From assembly GCF_024305035.1 (NCBI RefSeq), contig NZ_JAMWZB010000011.1, positions 62,001-126,000 of the forward strand: DNA of 64,000 nt. Direction: 5' to 3'. The notes beneath the pieces are model-generated. The model did no database searches. It was not told the DNA's origin and was given only the letters and a program-made list of their open reading frames with translations. Origin of the DNA: Algoriphagus sp. Its GTDB lineage: Bacteria > Bacteroidota > Bacteroidia > Cytophagales > Cyclobacteriaceae. Shown here one piece after another: positions 16,901 through 24,308 of this stretch (its first letter is position 1; each line of letters begins with the position of its first letter). A program made the position numbers and the translations under genes.

Positions 16901-17745
16901 ACTCGTGCCACATCCTGGATTCGGATAGGGACATTATCGGTGACTTTTACTACGGCTTGATCCAGATCACTAAGCTCTTCTACGTAGCCTAGGCCTCGGA
17001 TGAAGTAATCCACTCGATTGATTTCAATCGTGTTGGCAGATACATCCAAATTGGATTTTCGAACCGCTTCCATCACATCCATCAAGGAAACTTGATAGGT
17101 TTTCAAAGCCCCTGGATCAACATCAATTTGATATTCTTTTATGTAGCCACCTACTGAAGCTACCTCAGAGACACCTTCAACGGCAGTCAGAGAATAACGA
17201 ATGTAATAATCTTGAATGGTTCGTAGTTCATGTAAATCCCAACCTCCGACTGGATTACCCTGTTCATCCCTTCCTTCCAGGGTGTACCAAAAAACCTGAC
17301 CCAGTGCCGTAGCATCGGGTCCCAGCTTGGGTTGAACACCCTCCGGAAGCAAATCTGAGGGAAGCGAGTTAAGTTTTTCAAGTACTCGAGATCGACTCCA
17401 GTAAAATTCGGTATCCTCATCAAAAATGATGTAGATACTCGAGAAACCAAAAGCAGAACTGGAGCGAACGCTTTTGACTCCGGGCAGACCCAAAAGCGAA
17501 GTAGTCAAGGGATAGGTGATTTGATCCTCCACATCTTGAGGAGATCGTCCCATCCATTCGGTAAACACGATTTGTTGGTTTTCTCCAATGTCAGGTATGG
17601 CATCGACAGGAACTGGATCTCGGGGTAAAAAGTCCAAATTCCAATTAAATGGAGCGGTTACCAATCCCCAACCAATTAAAAGGAAAAGGAAAATAAGGGT
17701 AACGAGTTTATTCTCCAGAAAATACCGGATGATTTTATTGATCAT
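13915..17745 (-). CDS. cusA: CusA/CzcA-family heavy-metal RND efflux pump
   Basis: 1276-residue proton-driven inner-membrane exporter. The start IIRYFLENKLVTLIFLFLLIGWGLVTAP is the first transmembrane helix, followed by the HME-RND motifs DAIPDIGENQQIVFTEWMGRSPQDVEDQITYPLT and GLPGVKSVRSSSAFGFSSIYIIFDED. The proton-relay helix GIAIAIGTMVDLGIILNENVLRHL has the expected Asp, and GIATDDGVVMSSYLDQSF is in the second half. It is longer than the usual 1040 or so residues because of an added hydrophobic block at about 530-650 and a long periplasmic insertion at about 760-860. Copper/silver specificity is inferred from the adjacent copper ATPase and adaptor. Confidence 0.93.
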   Translation of the reverse strand: MINKIIRYFLENKLVTLIFLFLLIGWGLVTAPFNWNLDFLPRDPVPVDAIPDIGENQQIVFTEWMGRSPQDVEDQITYPLTTSLLGLPGVKSVRSSSAFGFSSIYIIFDEDTEFYWSRSRVLEKLNSLPSDLLPEGVQPKLGPDATALGQVFWYTLEGRDEQGNPVGGWDLHELRTIQDYYIRYSLTAVEGVSEVASVGGYIKEYQIDVDPGALKTYQVSLMDVMEAVRKSNLDVSANTIEINRVDYFIRGLGYVEELSDLDQAVVKVTDNVPIRIQDVARVNIGPQPRNMGGILDKSGAEAVGGVVIARYGDNPLQVIEGVKAEIEKLSQGLPSKTLADGTVSKVTLVPFYDRTGLIFETLGTLYDAISLQILVTIIVILVMVFNLRASLLISALLPMAVLICFIFMKYLGVDANIVALSGIAIAIGTMVDLGIILNENVLRHLEIAPKGQSKIQTVYLATAEVSGAIITAVSTTIISFLPVFTLEAAEGKLFGPLAYTKTFALISAVLFTLLIMPAFSHWIFSIKKLKVKIGSYINYGLIILGPIIAFTVWSWGGWLIFGYGLINTLAFHYPEKIGIYKDKLIIGLTLLFVSMLLTLEWMPLGVSASTVLNFIFILILLAFFLGGFSIFINVYPKILRWCLENKGTFFLFPTLVILVGISVWLGFGTVFGLVPKAFDQVGINIRTTGIWSGLTHTFPGLGEEFMPSLNEGSFLLMPTTMPHSGVQENKEVLQKLDMLVTAIPEVEMVVGKAGRAETAIDPAPMTMFENTINYKSEYVTDLNGTRLRFKVKNGKFELKDGSFYDPETMDPDQIETKNLIPDENGQYFRQWRTHIQSPDDIWDEIISVVNLPGVTSSPKLQPIETRLVMLQTGMRAPMGIKVYGPDLKTIESFGLELEKYLKEVPSVKKEAVFADRIVGKPYLELDINREQIARYGMNVVDVQDFIETAIGGMQVSTTVEGRERFPIRVRYAREFRDDPQAIENLQIPTPQGTYIPLGQLASINYRPGPDMIRGENSFLVGYVLLDKMPGFAEVTVVEDAQRYLNQKIESGELTVPTGVRFQFSGSYENQIRAEKRLSIVVPISLILIFLILYFQFRAVSTSLFVFSGIAMAFSGGFLMLWFFGQDWFFDFNLFGTNFRDLFQMKVYNLSVAVWVGFIALFGIATDDGVVMSSYLDQSFKENRPTSKRTIREAVLEAGQRRVLPCMMTTATTLLALLPIFTSTGRGSDIMIPMAIPALGGMILEITTVFIVPTLYCWWAERKLNHNSKVFTKEANA

Positions 17746-17804
17746 TTTATTCTTAGGTTAATAGATAAACAAGTAATAGTCTGAAAATCAGCTATTAAAA
17801 CCAG

Positions 17805-17827
17805 TTCTTGCACCTGTAGCACAAGAA
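17805..17827 (-). other. Small hairpin between HYC_CC_PP gene and cusA
   Basis: TTCTTG (17805-17810) and CAAGAA (17822-17827) can pair across an 11-base loop in the 95-base gap upstream of cusA. There is no T-run. It could affect mRNA processing or translation, or be chance. Confidence 0.2.
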
Positions 17828-17840
17828 AATCTATCAAATC

Positions 17841-18257
17841 CTAGAGTAAGAATGATTGGAAAAGAATGAAGCGTTCGGTTTTTAAAGCGGGTGGGGGAGA
17901 TTCGGTGAAACGGCTTAATTCACTGAATACCTCACTAGGAAACAAATAAAAAGTAACTAAGTAAGCGGAAAGAAAGGTCGGAGAGATTAGCTTGGTTTCT
18001 GATTTTTCCAATCCAGTTTCTGCTTCGGTTTGGAAGTGCTCGTACTGGTCATCACAGCAGTCATGCAAAGGGGGATTTTCGGATTCAGTTTGATGGCAGT
18101 CAGATTTTTTCTGAAGCATTTGACAATCCAAATGAGCTTTTTCCCAACCTATTTTTACAGCAGTTTTTTCCCCCATGCAAAGGTGCACAGCCTTTGCCAC
18201 TCCTACATTGGAAAGGAGAATCACCGAAGCTAGCGCTATGGAAATCAGTTTGTTCAC
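17841..18257 (-). CDS. HYC_CC_PP family exported protein
   Basis: 138 residues from a GTG start at 18257. The N-terminus is a signal peptide (LISIALASVILLSNVGVAKA), followed by HLCMGE, several further Cys/His (HLDCQML, SDCHQ), a CC pair (HDCCDDQYEHFQTEAE) and a hydrophobic segment (SAYLVTFYLF). It ends with the signature SPPPALKTERFILFQSFLL. This is the order of elements of the Bacteroidota HYC_CC_PP family, usually found beside metal-efflux genes. Biochemical function is unknown; the Cys/His content fits envelope metal binding. Same strand and 95 bases before cusA. Confidence 0.75.
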   Translation of the reverse strand: MNKLISIALASVILLSNVGVAKAVHLCMGEKTAVKIGWEKAHLDCQMLQKKSDCHQTESENPPLHDCCDDQYEHFQTEAETGLEKSETKLISPTFLSAYLVTFYLFPSEVFSELSRFTESPPPALKTERFILFQSFLL

Positions 18258-18349
18258 TGCTGTAAAAATAGATTAATTTTTTAAATTATCTGGTAAGTAT
18301 CCCAATTATAGTGGAAATTTAAAGGGTATACGTCGAATTTATTTTTGTG

Positions 18350-18559
18350 TTATAAGGGTTTGGCAATAAATCCTGCTTTCAGCACTGTCTTGAAAACTTC
18401 CTCTTCACTCATGGATTCAGATTGAACGGTCAAAATCCGATCATCACTTTGCAAATCTACAGACCAGCTTTCGATTTTTGACTCCTTATTAAGCTTGGGT
18501 TCCACCTTTGCAAGGCAGTTATGACAGTTAATGTTGGTTTTAAATTTTAAGGTTTTCAT
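18350..18559 (-). CDS. Heavy-metal-associated (HMA) domain protein, copper-chaperone-like
   Basis: 69-residue single-domain protein with the ferredoxin-like HMA fold: strand MKTLKFKTNI, metal loop NCHNC (C12, C15), helix LAKVEPKLNKE, then SWSVDLQSDDRILTVQSE and a final helix EEEVFKTVLKAGF. The usual MxCxxC has Asn before the first Cys. It would carry Cu(I) to or from the CopA ATPase encoded 104 bases upstream. Cytoplasmic. Small genes of this type are routinely placed between copA and efflux genes. Confidence 0.85.
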   Translation of the reverse strand: MKTLKFKTNINCHNCLAKVEPKLNKESKIESWSVDLQSDDRILTVQSESMSEEEVFKTVLKAGFIAKPL

Positions 18560-18662
18560 GAGTATGTGATTTTATGTTTAACGAAGTGATTTACTATTCA
18601 AGGTTTGATAAGCTGGTCATGGGTTGGTGAAGGAATTGGGCACAAGATTTTGGTTACGTTTT

Positions 18663-20888
18663 TTAAAGTTTTCTTGCTTTTAGTCTTAAACTATTCATCA
18701 CTACCGAAACGGAGCTAAAAGCCATTGCCGCACCAGCAATCATCGGATCAAGGAGGAACCCATTGATGGGATAAAGTATTCCTGCTGCAATCGGAATCCC
18801 GATCAGGTTGTATATGAAAGCCCAGAATAGGTTTTGTTTAACACCGTTGACTGTTAGATGTGAGAGCCGAAATGCCTGGGGGATTTTTTCCAGATCAGAG
18901 GTGATCAGGGTGATTTTTGCAACATCCATGGCGATATCCGAACCTTGCCCCATAGCGATACTGACATCGGCCTGTGCCAACGCTTCTGAGTCATTGATTC
19001 CATCACCGACCATTGCAACTATTTTGCCTTTTTCTTGGAGCGATTTGACAAAGGAAGATTTGTCAGCTGGCATTACTTCAGCTTTAAATTGCTTAATTCC
19101 GACGTGATTGGCCACGACTTGGGCTGTTTGTGGATTGTCCCCGGTGAGCATGTAGACTTCCATACCGGATTTTTGAAGTTGTTGGATTGCTGGTTTAGCG
19201 CTTAATTTGATTTGGTCTTCAATTCCCAGAATCGCTAATCCTACTTTTTCTTCGGCGAACCAAATTACGGTTTGGGCTTTTTGGCTCCAAGTCTTTGCTA
19301 GTGATTGAAGTTCTTCTGAAATGGCAATACCGTTTTCTTCCATTAATTTTAGGTTTCCGACAAAATAGCTTTTTCCGTCAAAGTCCCCTTTTACCCCACG
19401 GGCGGTTATACTTTCAAAATTTTTCAATTCTAAATTTAGAATTCCTTTTTCCTTTAAAAATTTAACCACTGCATCAGCCAATGGATGTTCGGATTTGGAT
19501 TCAAGTGCTGCTAATATGGGTAAGTAGTTTTGCTCCTCTTTTTTTTCAGCCCATTGTATTTGGACCACACTGGGTTTTCCCATCGTGATCGTCCCTGTTT
19601 TATCCAAAATTAGGGCATTGACCTGATGTCCGAGTTCTAAGCTTTCTGCATCGCGGATGAGAATTTGGTTTTCGGCCCCTTTGCCAACCCCAACCATGAT
19701 TGCTGTCGGGGTGGCAAGCCCCAGCGCACAAGGACAAGCAATTACCAAGACGGAAACCGAAGCTAAAAGTGCCTGAGAAAAGGCGTTTTCTCCTCCAAAG
19801 ATCAGCCAAATTCCAAAGGTCAACAGTGCAATTAGAATGACCACGGGAACAAATATTCCAGCAACCTTATCCACAAGTTTTTGGACGGGAGCCTTGCTTC
19901 CCTGAGCTTCTTGAACGCGGGTAATAATCTGTGAAAGCAGAGTGGAGGCACCGACTTTCTGGGCTATTATCTCCAAACTTCCTTTCTGATTGATCGTTCC
20001 GGCAAATACCTTGTCTTCTGGTTTTTTCTCCACGGCGACAGGTTCACCACTTATCATACTTTCATCGATGAAACTGCTGCCTGAAACGACAAGCCCATCA
20101 ACTGGAACTTTTTCTCCGGGTTTGATCAGGATCCGATCCTGAATCTGTACCTCATTGATGTTAATTTCTAGGGGTTGGCCATTTTGGATTTTTGTCAAAG
20201 TTTTAGGTTGCAACCCGATTAGCTTTTTTAATGCCGTACCGGTTTGGGACTTGGCACGTTCTTCAAGTAATTTTCCAAAGGAGATAAATACGATGATTAC
20301 GGTGGCCGCTTCATAGTATACGTGAGGATGAATCCCTCTGGTATGCCAGAAATCAGGGAAAAAAGTATTAAAAGCAGAAAATAAAAATGCAATACCGGTA
20401 CTTAAAGCCACAAGTGTGTCCATGTTGGCTTTGTGCTGTCGGGCTTGTTTCCAGGCGTTGAGGTAGAAATGCTTTCCAAAATAAAATAACACAGGAATAC
20501 TGAGCCAAAAACTAATCCATTTGCCAGGGTCCCAATCCATAAAAAACATCCCCAAAACAACTACCGGTAAAGTCAACAAAGCCGCTCCTAGGGTACGTTT
20601 TTTGACCTTTACATAGTGTTCCTTTTGAAAGTTTTCTTGCGCTTCTTCGGGATTGTCCTGAGTTAAAATCAGACCATATCCGACGTCCTGGAGCGCTTTG
20701 TCAAGATCCATAGGACTGAGCGTTTCATCATATTCTACCCAAACGCTGTTCGAGGCGAAATTCACAGTAGCAGACTTCACTCCCGGGGTGTAGGATAAAA
20801 TAGTTTCCACGCTTGAGGCACATGCAGCGCAGGTCATTCCCGTCACCGGAAAATTTCTCTTTTGAATATTCCCATTACTCATTTCCAT
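18663..20888 (-). CDS. copA: Copper-translocating P1B-type ATPase
   Basis: 741-residue inner-membrane Cu(I) exporter. One N-terminal HMA domain carries GMTCAACASS (C20, C23). Eight predicted membrane segments follow. The actuator loop has SGEPVAVEK; the ion-binding CPC is at 385-387 (ACPCALGLATP); the phosphorylated Asp is D429 in LDKTGTITMG. SEHPLADAV, the P-domain MLTGDNPQTA and VGDGINDSEALAQADVSIAMG, and C-terminal NLFWAFIYNLIGIPIAAG are in place. The ATG at 20888 is used; an ATG six bases later is also possible. It lies 82 bases from the HMA-AraC regulator, and the gap contains an inverted repeat. Confidence 0.96.
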   Translation of the reverse strand: MEMSNGNIQKRNFPVTGMTCAACASSVETILSYTPGVKSATVNFASNSVWVEYDETLSPMDLDKALQDVGYGLILTQDNPEEAQENFQKEHYVKVKKRTLGAALLTLPVVVLGMFFMDWDPGKWISFWLSIPVLFYFGKHFYLNAWKQARQHKANMDTLVALSTGIAFLFSAFNTFFPDFWHTRGIHPHVYYEAATVIIVFISFGKLLEERAKSQTGTALKKLIGLQPKTLTKIQNGQPLEININEVQIQDRILIKPGEKVPVDGLVVSGSSFIDESMISGEPVAVEKKPEDKVFAGTINQKGSLEIIAQKVGASTLLSQIITRVQEAQGSKAPVQKLVDKVAGIFVPVVILIALLTFGIWLIFGGENAFSQALLASVSVLVIACPCALGLATPTAIMVGVGKGAENQILIRDAESLELGHQVNALILDKTGTITMGKPSVVQIQWAEKKEEQNYLPILAALESKSEHPLADAVVKFLKEKGILNLELKNFESITARGVKGDFDGKSYFVGNLKLMEENGIAISEELQSLAKTWSQKAQTVIWFAEEKVGLAILGIEDQIKLSAKPAIQQLQKSGMEVYMLTGDNPQTAQVVANHVGIKQFKAEVMPADKSSFVKSLQEKGKIVAMVGDGINDSEALAQADVSIAMGQGSDIAMDVAKITLITSDLEKIPQAFRLSHLTVNGVKQNLFWAFIYNLIGIPIAAGILYPINGFLLDPMIAGAAMAFSSVSVVMNSLRLKARKL

Positions 20889-20931
20889 GCAACAAAGATG
20901 GGGGTAAGCCTCTTTTGATTTGTTATGAAAT

Positions 20932-20960
20932 TTTGTAAAAAAGCTATAAGATTTTACAAA
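20932..20960. promoter_or_regulatory. Inverted repeat upstream of copA, candidate metal-responsive operator
   Basis: TTTGTAAAA (20932-20940) and TTTTACAAA (20952-20960) are a perfect 9-bp inverted repeat with an 11-base spacer, so the half-site centres are two helical turns apart. It sits in the 82-base gap between the HMA-AraC regulator gene and copA, 44 bases from the copA start. Function is inferred from position. Confidence 0.4.
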
Positions 20961-20970
20961 TGAGTAGACG

Positions 20971-21540
20971 CTAGACTTCGTCCAAATTTTTTCGTTTACC
21001 TGCGTTTTGCTTGAATAGGGAGGGAGTCATCCCGGTTTCTTTTTTGAAAAGGGCAGAAAGATAGGCCGCTGAGTTATAACCAAGCTGGAATGCAATTTCA
21101 GCAAGTTTACGTTCATTGTACAGGATCAACTCCTTGGCTTTTTCGATTTTGAGTCGGGTAATGTATTTTTCTATGGTGACTCCTTCAACCTGAGAAAAAA
21201 GTCGGCTGAGCTGATGGTAATCTTGCTGAAGTTTTGCTTCCAAAAAGTCAGAATAATTGGTTTCCAAAACTTGTCCAGAGTGATGGATTTGGTGGATTAG
21301 CGTATTTTTAATGGATTCAATGATCGAGGAGTTTTTCGATTCTAATATGTCGAATCCTAATTCCTGTAGGCTTTTGGCCAGTTGTTTTTTTTTGTCTGAA
21401 CTTAAGGGTTCATGGAGCTGAATCGAACCCAAATCCACTGATTGAAATGGAATGTTACACCGGTTTAGTACCTCTTTTACTGCCTGAATACAACGAGGAC
21501 AGACCATGTTTTTAACTCGAATGGGTTGCCTATTTTCCAT
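20971..21540 (-). CDS. AraC-family regulator with HMA-like metal-binding N-terminus
   Basis: 189-residue cytoplasmic regulator. Residues about 6-70 resemble a heavy-metal-associated domain with the loop NMVCPRC (C14, C17) and the pattern IQAVKEVLNRCNIPFQSVDLGSIQLHEPLSSDKKKQLAKSLQELGFDIL. About 90-185 is an AraC double helix-turn-helix (QLSRLFSQVEGVTIEKYITRLKIEKAKELILYNERKLAEIAFQLGYNSAAYLSALFKKETGMTP). This suggests a direct Cu(I) sensor controlling the downstream copA and efflux genes. It is the first gene of the minus-strand copper run. It is much shorter than sugar-sensing AraC proteins. Confidence 0.88.
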   Translation of the reverse strand: MENRQPIRVKNMVCPRCIQAVKEVLNRCNIPFQSVDLGSIQLHEPLSSDKKKQLAKSLQELGFDILESKNSSIIESIKNTLIHQIHHSGQVLETNYSDFLEAKLQQDYHQLSRLFSQVEGVTIEKYITRLKIEKAKELILYNERKLAEIAFQLGYNSAAYLSALFKKETGMTPSLFKQNAGKRKNLDEV

Positions 21541-21589
21541 GCTTTAGCAAGTAAAGAAATGAGTAAATAGTTCAGTTTCATATCCACAA

Positions 21590-21622
21590 AAAAAATCCCG
21601 ATAAGTAACTTATCAGGATTTT
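21590..21622 (-). terminator. Intrinsic terminator after the HlyD/TolC operon
   Basis: Read on the minus strand, AAAATCCTGATAAG and CTTATCGGGATTTT pair around a TTA loop and are followed by more T's. It lies 24 bases past the adaptor stop codon and isolates that operon from the copper regulator downstream. Confidence 0.8.
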
Positions 21623-21645
21623 AATTGGGTAGTTAACTGGAGTTA

Positions 21646-22953
21646 TTAGTTTGGTTTGATTGGCGGAGTACTCATTTTCTCCACCTTATCGCCTTCCTCC
21701 AGTTCTTTACTTACCGTGAAATAGGGCCCGGACACTACTTCTTGATCTTCGGTTAACCCTTCGAGTACTTCTATGAATTGAAAATCAGAAATCCCAGTTT
21801 TGATTTGCGTCATTTTTGCTTCCCCATTTTCTACCAAAAATACCAATTCCTGTGGACGGGTAGTTCCATCCGCCAAGGTATCCAATTTGTTTTCCCGGGT
21901 AGTTACTGCTGCTAATGGAACTGAGAGCACATTGTCTTTCTGGTTGGTGATGATTTCAACAGATGCGGTCATTCCCGGTCTAAAGGGGTATTTGTTTCCA
22001 GCATCGACCAGGTCTTGATAAGAACTGTTGAGGATTCTGATTTTTACTTTAAATTCGGTGACCGCATCAGCAGAAGCTTTGGTATTTGCCGTGTTAGCAA
22101 TACTTGTGACAACCCCCTTAAAGGTTTTTCCTGAAGTGGAATAGGCGTCCACTTCGATCAAGGTGGTGTCTCCTAAAGCCAAACGAACGATATCATTTTC
22201 GTTTACATCAACTCTGACTTCCATTTTGGTTAGATCTGCAATGGTGAGCATTTCGGTACCGGCCATTTGCTGAGTTCCCACTACTCGTTCTCCTTTTTCT
22301 ACCAAAAGGTTGGAAACTATCCCACTGACGGGTGAATACACATTAGTTAGGCGAAGGTTTTCGGCTGCTTCATTTACGGTGGCCTGGGAGCTTTTGACCA
22401 CGAACTCAGCTGCAATTACATTTTGCTTTGCAGCTTCAAGATCTTTTTGAGCCGTGATGTAATTAGCCTCAGCCTGTTCAAAATCAGCATCGGAAATTGC
22501 CTTTTGTTCATAGAGGGTCTTTTGGCGTTTATACTCCAATTCACTACGGGTAAATTGGGCTTCGGCACGCTGTAAGCTCGCCTTGCTTTGTGCCAAATTG
22601 GCCTGTTGCTGATTGAGATTTGCGCGGCTCCGATCCAGTGCGGAAATAAAATTGTCAGGTCTAATTTTGACCAATAGTTTTCCCATTTCGACCGAATCAC
22701 CTTCCTGAATATTTAACTCAATGATTTCTCCAGCTACGTCAGGACTAAGGGTGACTTCTATTTCAGGTTGGATTTCACCTGAAGCACTTACTTTTTCTAT
22801 AATCGAGTTTTTACCCACTTTTACGATTTCAACTGGAGTGATTTTTTCTCCTCCTATCCACCCAAGGGCTCTTCCGATAATTGCAAAAAGGATAAGAACA
22901 CCGACAATTCCGAGGAGATAATAAAGTAATTTGTTTGATTTTTTTGTGGCCAT
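21646..22953 (-). CDS. HlyD/MacA-type periplasmic efflux adaptor
   Basis: 435-residue membrane-fusion protein. One N-terminal membrane segment (LLYYLLGIVGVLILFAIIGRALGWI) is followed by the lipoyl half (SASGEIQPEIEVTLSPDVAGEIIELNIQEGDSVEMGKLLVKI). A long coiled coil (about 85-200, NLNQQQANLAQSKASLQRAEAQFTRSELEYKRQKTLYEQKAISDADFEQAEANY) precedes the second lipoyl half (NVYSPVSGIVSNLLVEKGERV) and beta-barrel. It would connect an inner-membrane ABC or RND pump to the TolC protein encoded 3 bases upstream. No such pump is encoded here; a terminator follows. Substrate unknown. Confidence 0.9.
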   Translation of the reverse strand: MATKKSNKLLYYLLGIVGVLILFAIIGRALGWIGGEKITPVEIVKVGKNSIIEKVSASGEIQPEIEVTLSPDVAGEIIELNIQEGDSVEMGKLLVKIRPDNFISALDRSRANLNQQQANLAQSKASLQRAEAQFTRSELEYKRQKTLYEQKAISDADFEQAEANYITAQKDLEAAKQNVIAAEFVVKSSQATVNEAAENLRLTNVYSPVSGIVSNLLVEKGERVVGTQQMAGTEMLTIADLTKMEVRVDVNENDIVRLALGDTTLIEVDAYSTSGKTFKGVVTSIANTANTKASADAVTEFKVKIRILNSSYQDLVDAGNKYPFRPGMTASVEIITNQKDNVLSVPLAAVTTRENKLDTLADGTTRPQELVFLVENGEAKMTQIKTGISDFQFIEVLEGLTEDQEVVSGPYFTVSKELEEGDKVEKMSTPPIKPN

Positions 22954-22956
22954 GGT

Positions 22957-24300
22957 TTAGTTGAGGTTGATGGGGTTGCCGAGATAGAAGTCGAGGACCT
23001 TTACTCTGAAAATGTATGTGTATTTCGCATTAATAAGATCTGCCTGGGCATTGAAGAAATTTGCTTGGGAAACTTGAAAATCTACCGAATTGATTGCTCC
23101 AAGGTCAAATCGTTGCTGTGCAATACGGAACGTTTCCTCGAGGCTTTTTACCCGTGAAAGGGATGCCTGATATGATTGCTCAGCAGCCAAGGCATTGTTA
23201 TAGGCAGTTTCGATGTCCTGCCGCAATTGATTTTCTGTTTCCTGTTGAGACACCTCAGCTAGTCGCTCTTGTACTCGGGCACGCTGAAGGTTTGCTTTAT
23301 TTGAAAACTGGGAGAAAACAGGAATACTCAACTGGATATTGACTGACTGGGAAAGGTTGTTTTTGATTTGGCTGGAAAGTGGGTCGGGTTCAAATCCGGG
23401 AGCGGCTCTATCTACGTAGTTTGAAAAGAGGTTCGCCCCGATCCCCAAAGTTGGATAGAATTGACCCCGAGCGATTTTGACTCCTAAACGAGCACTTTCC
23501 AAGGAAGTTTTGGCGGCTTTTATTTCCGGCATTTTGTCTACAGCTGTCGCAAAAATGGAAGACGCATCTTCTGAAATAATCAAATTTTCATTGATTTCTA
23601 GTTTGGGCTCGACGATTTCAAACCCCTCTGAATAAGGGATTTGAAGTGCTTGTGCGAGCTCAAGTTTGGACAAGTTAAGGGATTGATAGGCGTTGATCAC
23701 CTCCAATTCATTCGTTGCGACCTGGGCTTCCAAGTCCAGTTGATCGGCTAAGGGAAGAGATCCTGCCTGAACCAGGCGTTTTGTCCTATCCAGTTGTTCT
23801 TTGGTTGTTTCGAGTTGCCTCTCGGCTATTTTCGCCTGCTCCCGATTGAATACAATATTGATGTACAGATTGATCACATTTAATGTGATGTTGTTTTTTG
23901 TGGCCTCGATCGTGTACTTGCCCGTTTCCAAGTCAATTTTTGCCTGATTTACCGAATTGGTGATCCGTTGTCCTGCAAAAAGTGTCGCATTGGAATTGGC
24001 CGAGACATTGATGTTTCCGATTCGCTGCGTTTCAAATAAGTTGGTCACCGGGTTAATTGATCGCCCCCATCGGTATCCTGAGCTCGCCCCGGTAGAAAAT
24101 GAGGGGAGTCTGGATCCTTGAGCTTGAAGTAAGGTGGCCTCGTTGCTGAGTTGGTTTAGTTCGCTTCGCTTGAGGCTGAGGTTGTTTTCCAGTGCTATTT
24201 TCACGGCGGTCTCTAAATCAATAGGGCCGTTGCTGTTCTGGGAAAAGGCACAAAAAAAACTACTGGCACTCAAGGCAAAGCTGAGTAAAAGCTTTTTCAT
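22957..24300 (-). CDS. TolC-family outer-membrane efflux protein
   Basis: 447 residues with a signal peptide (LLLSFALSASSFFCAFSQ) and two TolC repeats: PIDLETAVKIALENNLSLKRSELNQLSNEATLLQAQGSRLPSFSTGASSGYRWGRS in the first, and SLESARLGVKIARGQFYPTLGIGANLFSNYVD then VSQQETENQLRQDIETAYNNALAAEQSYQASLSRVKSLEETFRIAQQRFDLGAINSVDFQVSQANFFNAQADLINAKY in the second. Trimeric outer-membrane channel with periplasmic coiled-coil tunnel. It follows sdaAB by 8 bases and precedes the adaptor by 3, so the three genes look like one transcript. Confidence 0.9.
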   Translation of the reverse strand: MKKLLLSFALSASSFFCAFSQNSNGPIDLETAVKIALENNLSLKRSELNQLSNEATLLQAQGSRLPSFSTGASSGYRWGRSINPVTNLFETQRIGNINVSANSNATLFAGQRITNSVNQAKIDLETGKYTIEATKNNITLNVINLYINIVFNREQAKIAERQLETTKEQLDRTKRLVQAGSLPLADQLDLEAQVATNELEVINAYQSLNLSKLELAQALQIPYSEGFEIVEPKLEINENLIISEDASSIFATAVDKMPEIKAAKTSLESARLGVKIARGQFYPTLGIGANLFSNYVDRAAPGFEPDPLSSQIKNNLSQSVNIQLSIPVFSQFSNKANLQRARVQERLAEVSQQETENQLRQDIETAYNNALAAEQSYQASLSRVKSLEETFRIAQQRFDLGAINSVDFQVSQANFFNAQADLINAKYTYIFRVKVLDFYLGNPINLN

Positions 24301-24308
24301 AAAATTAA

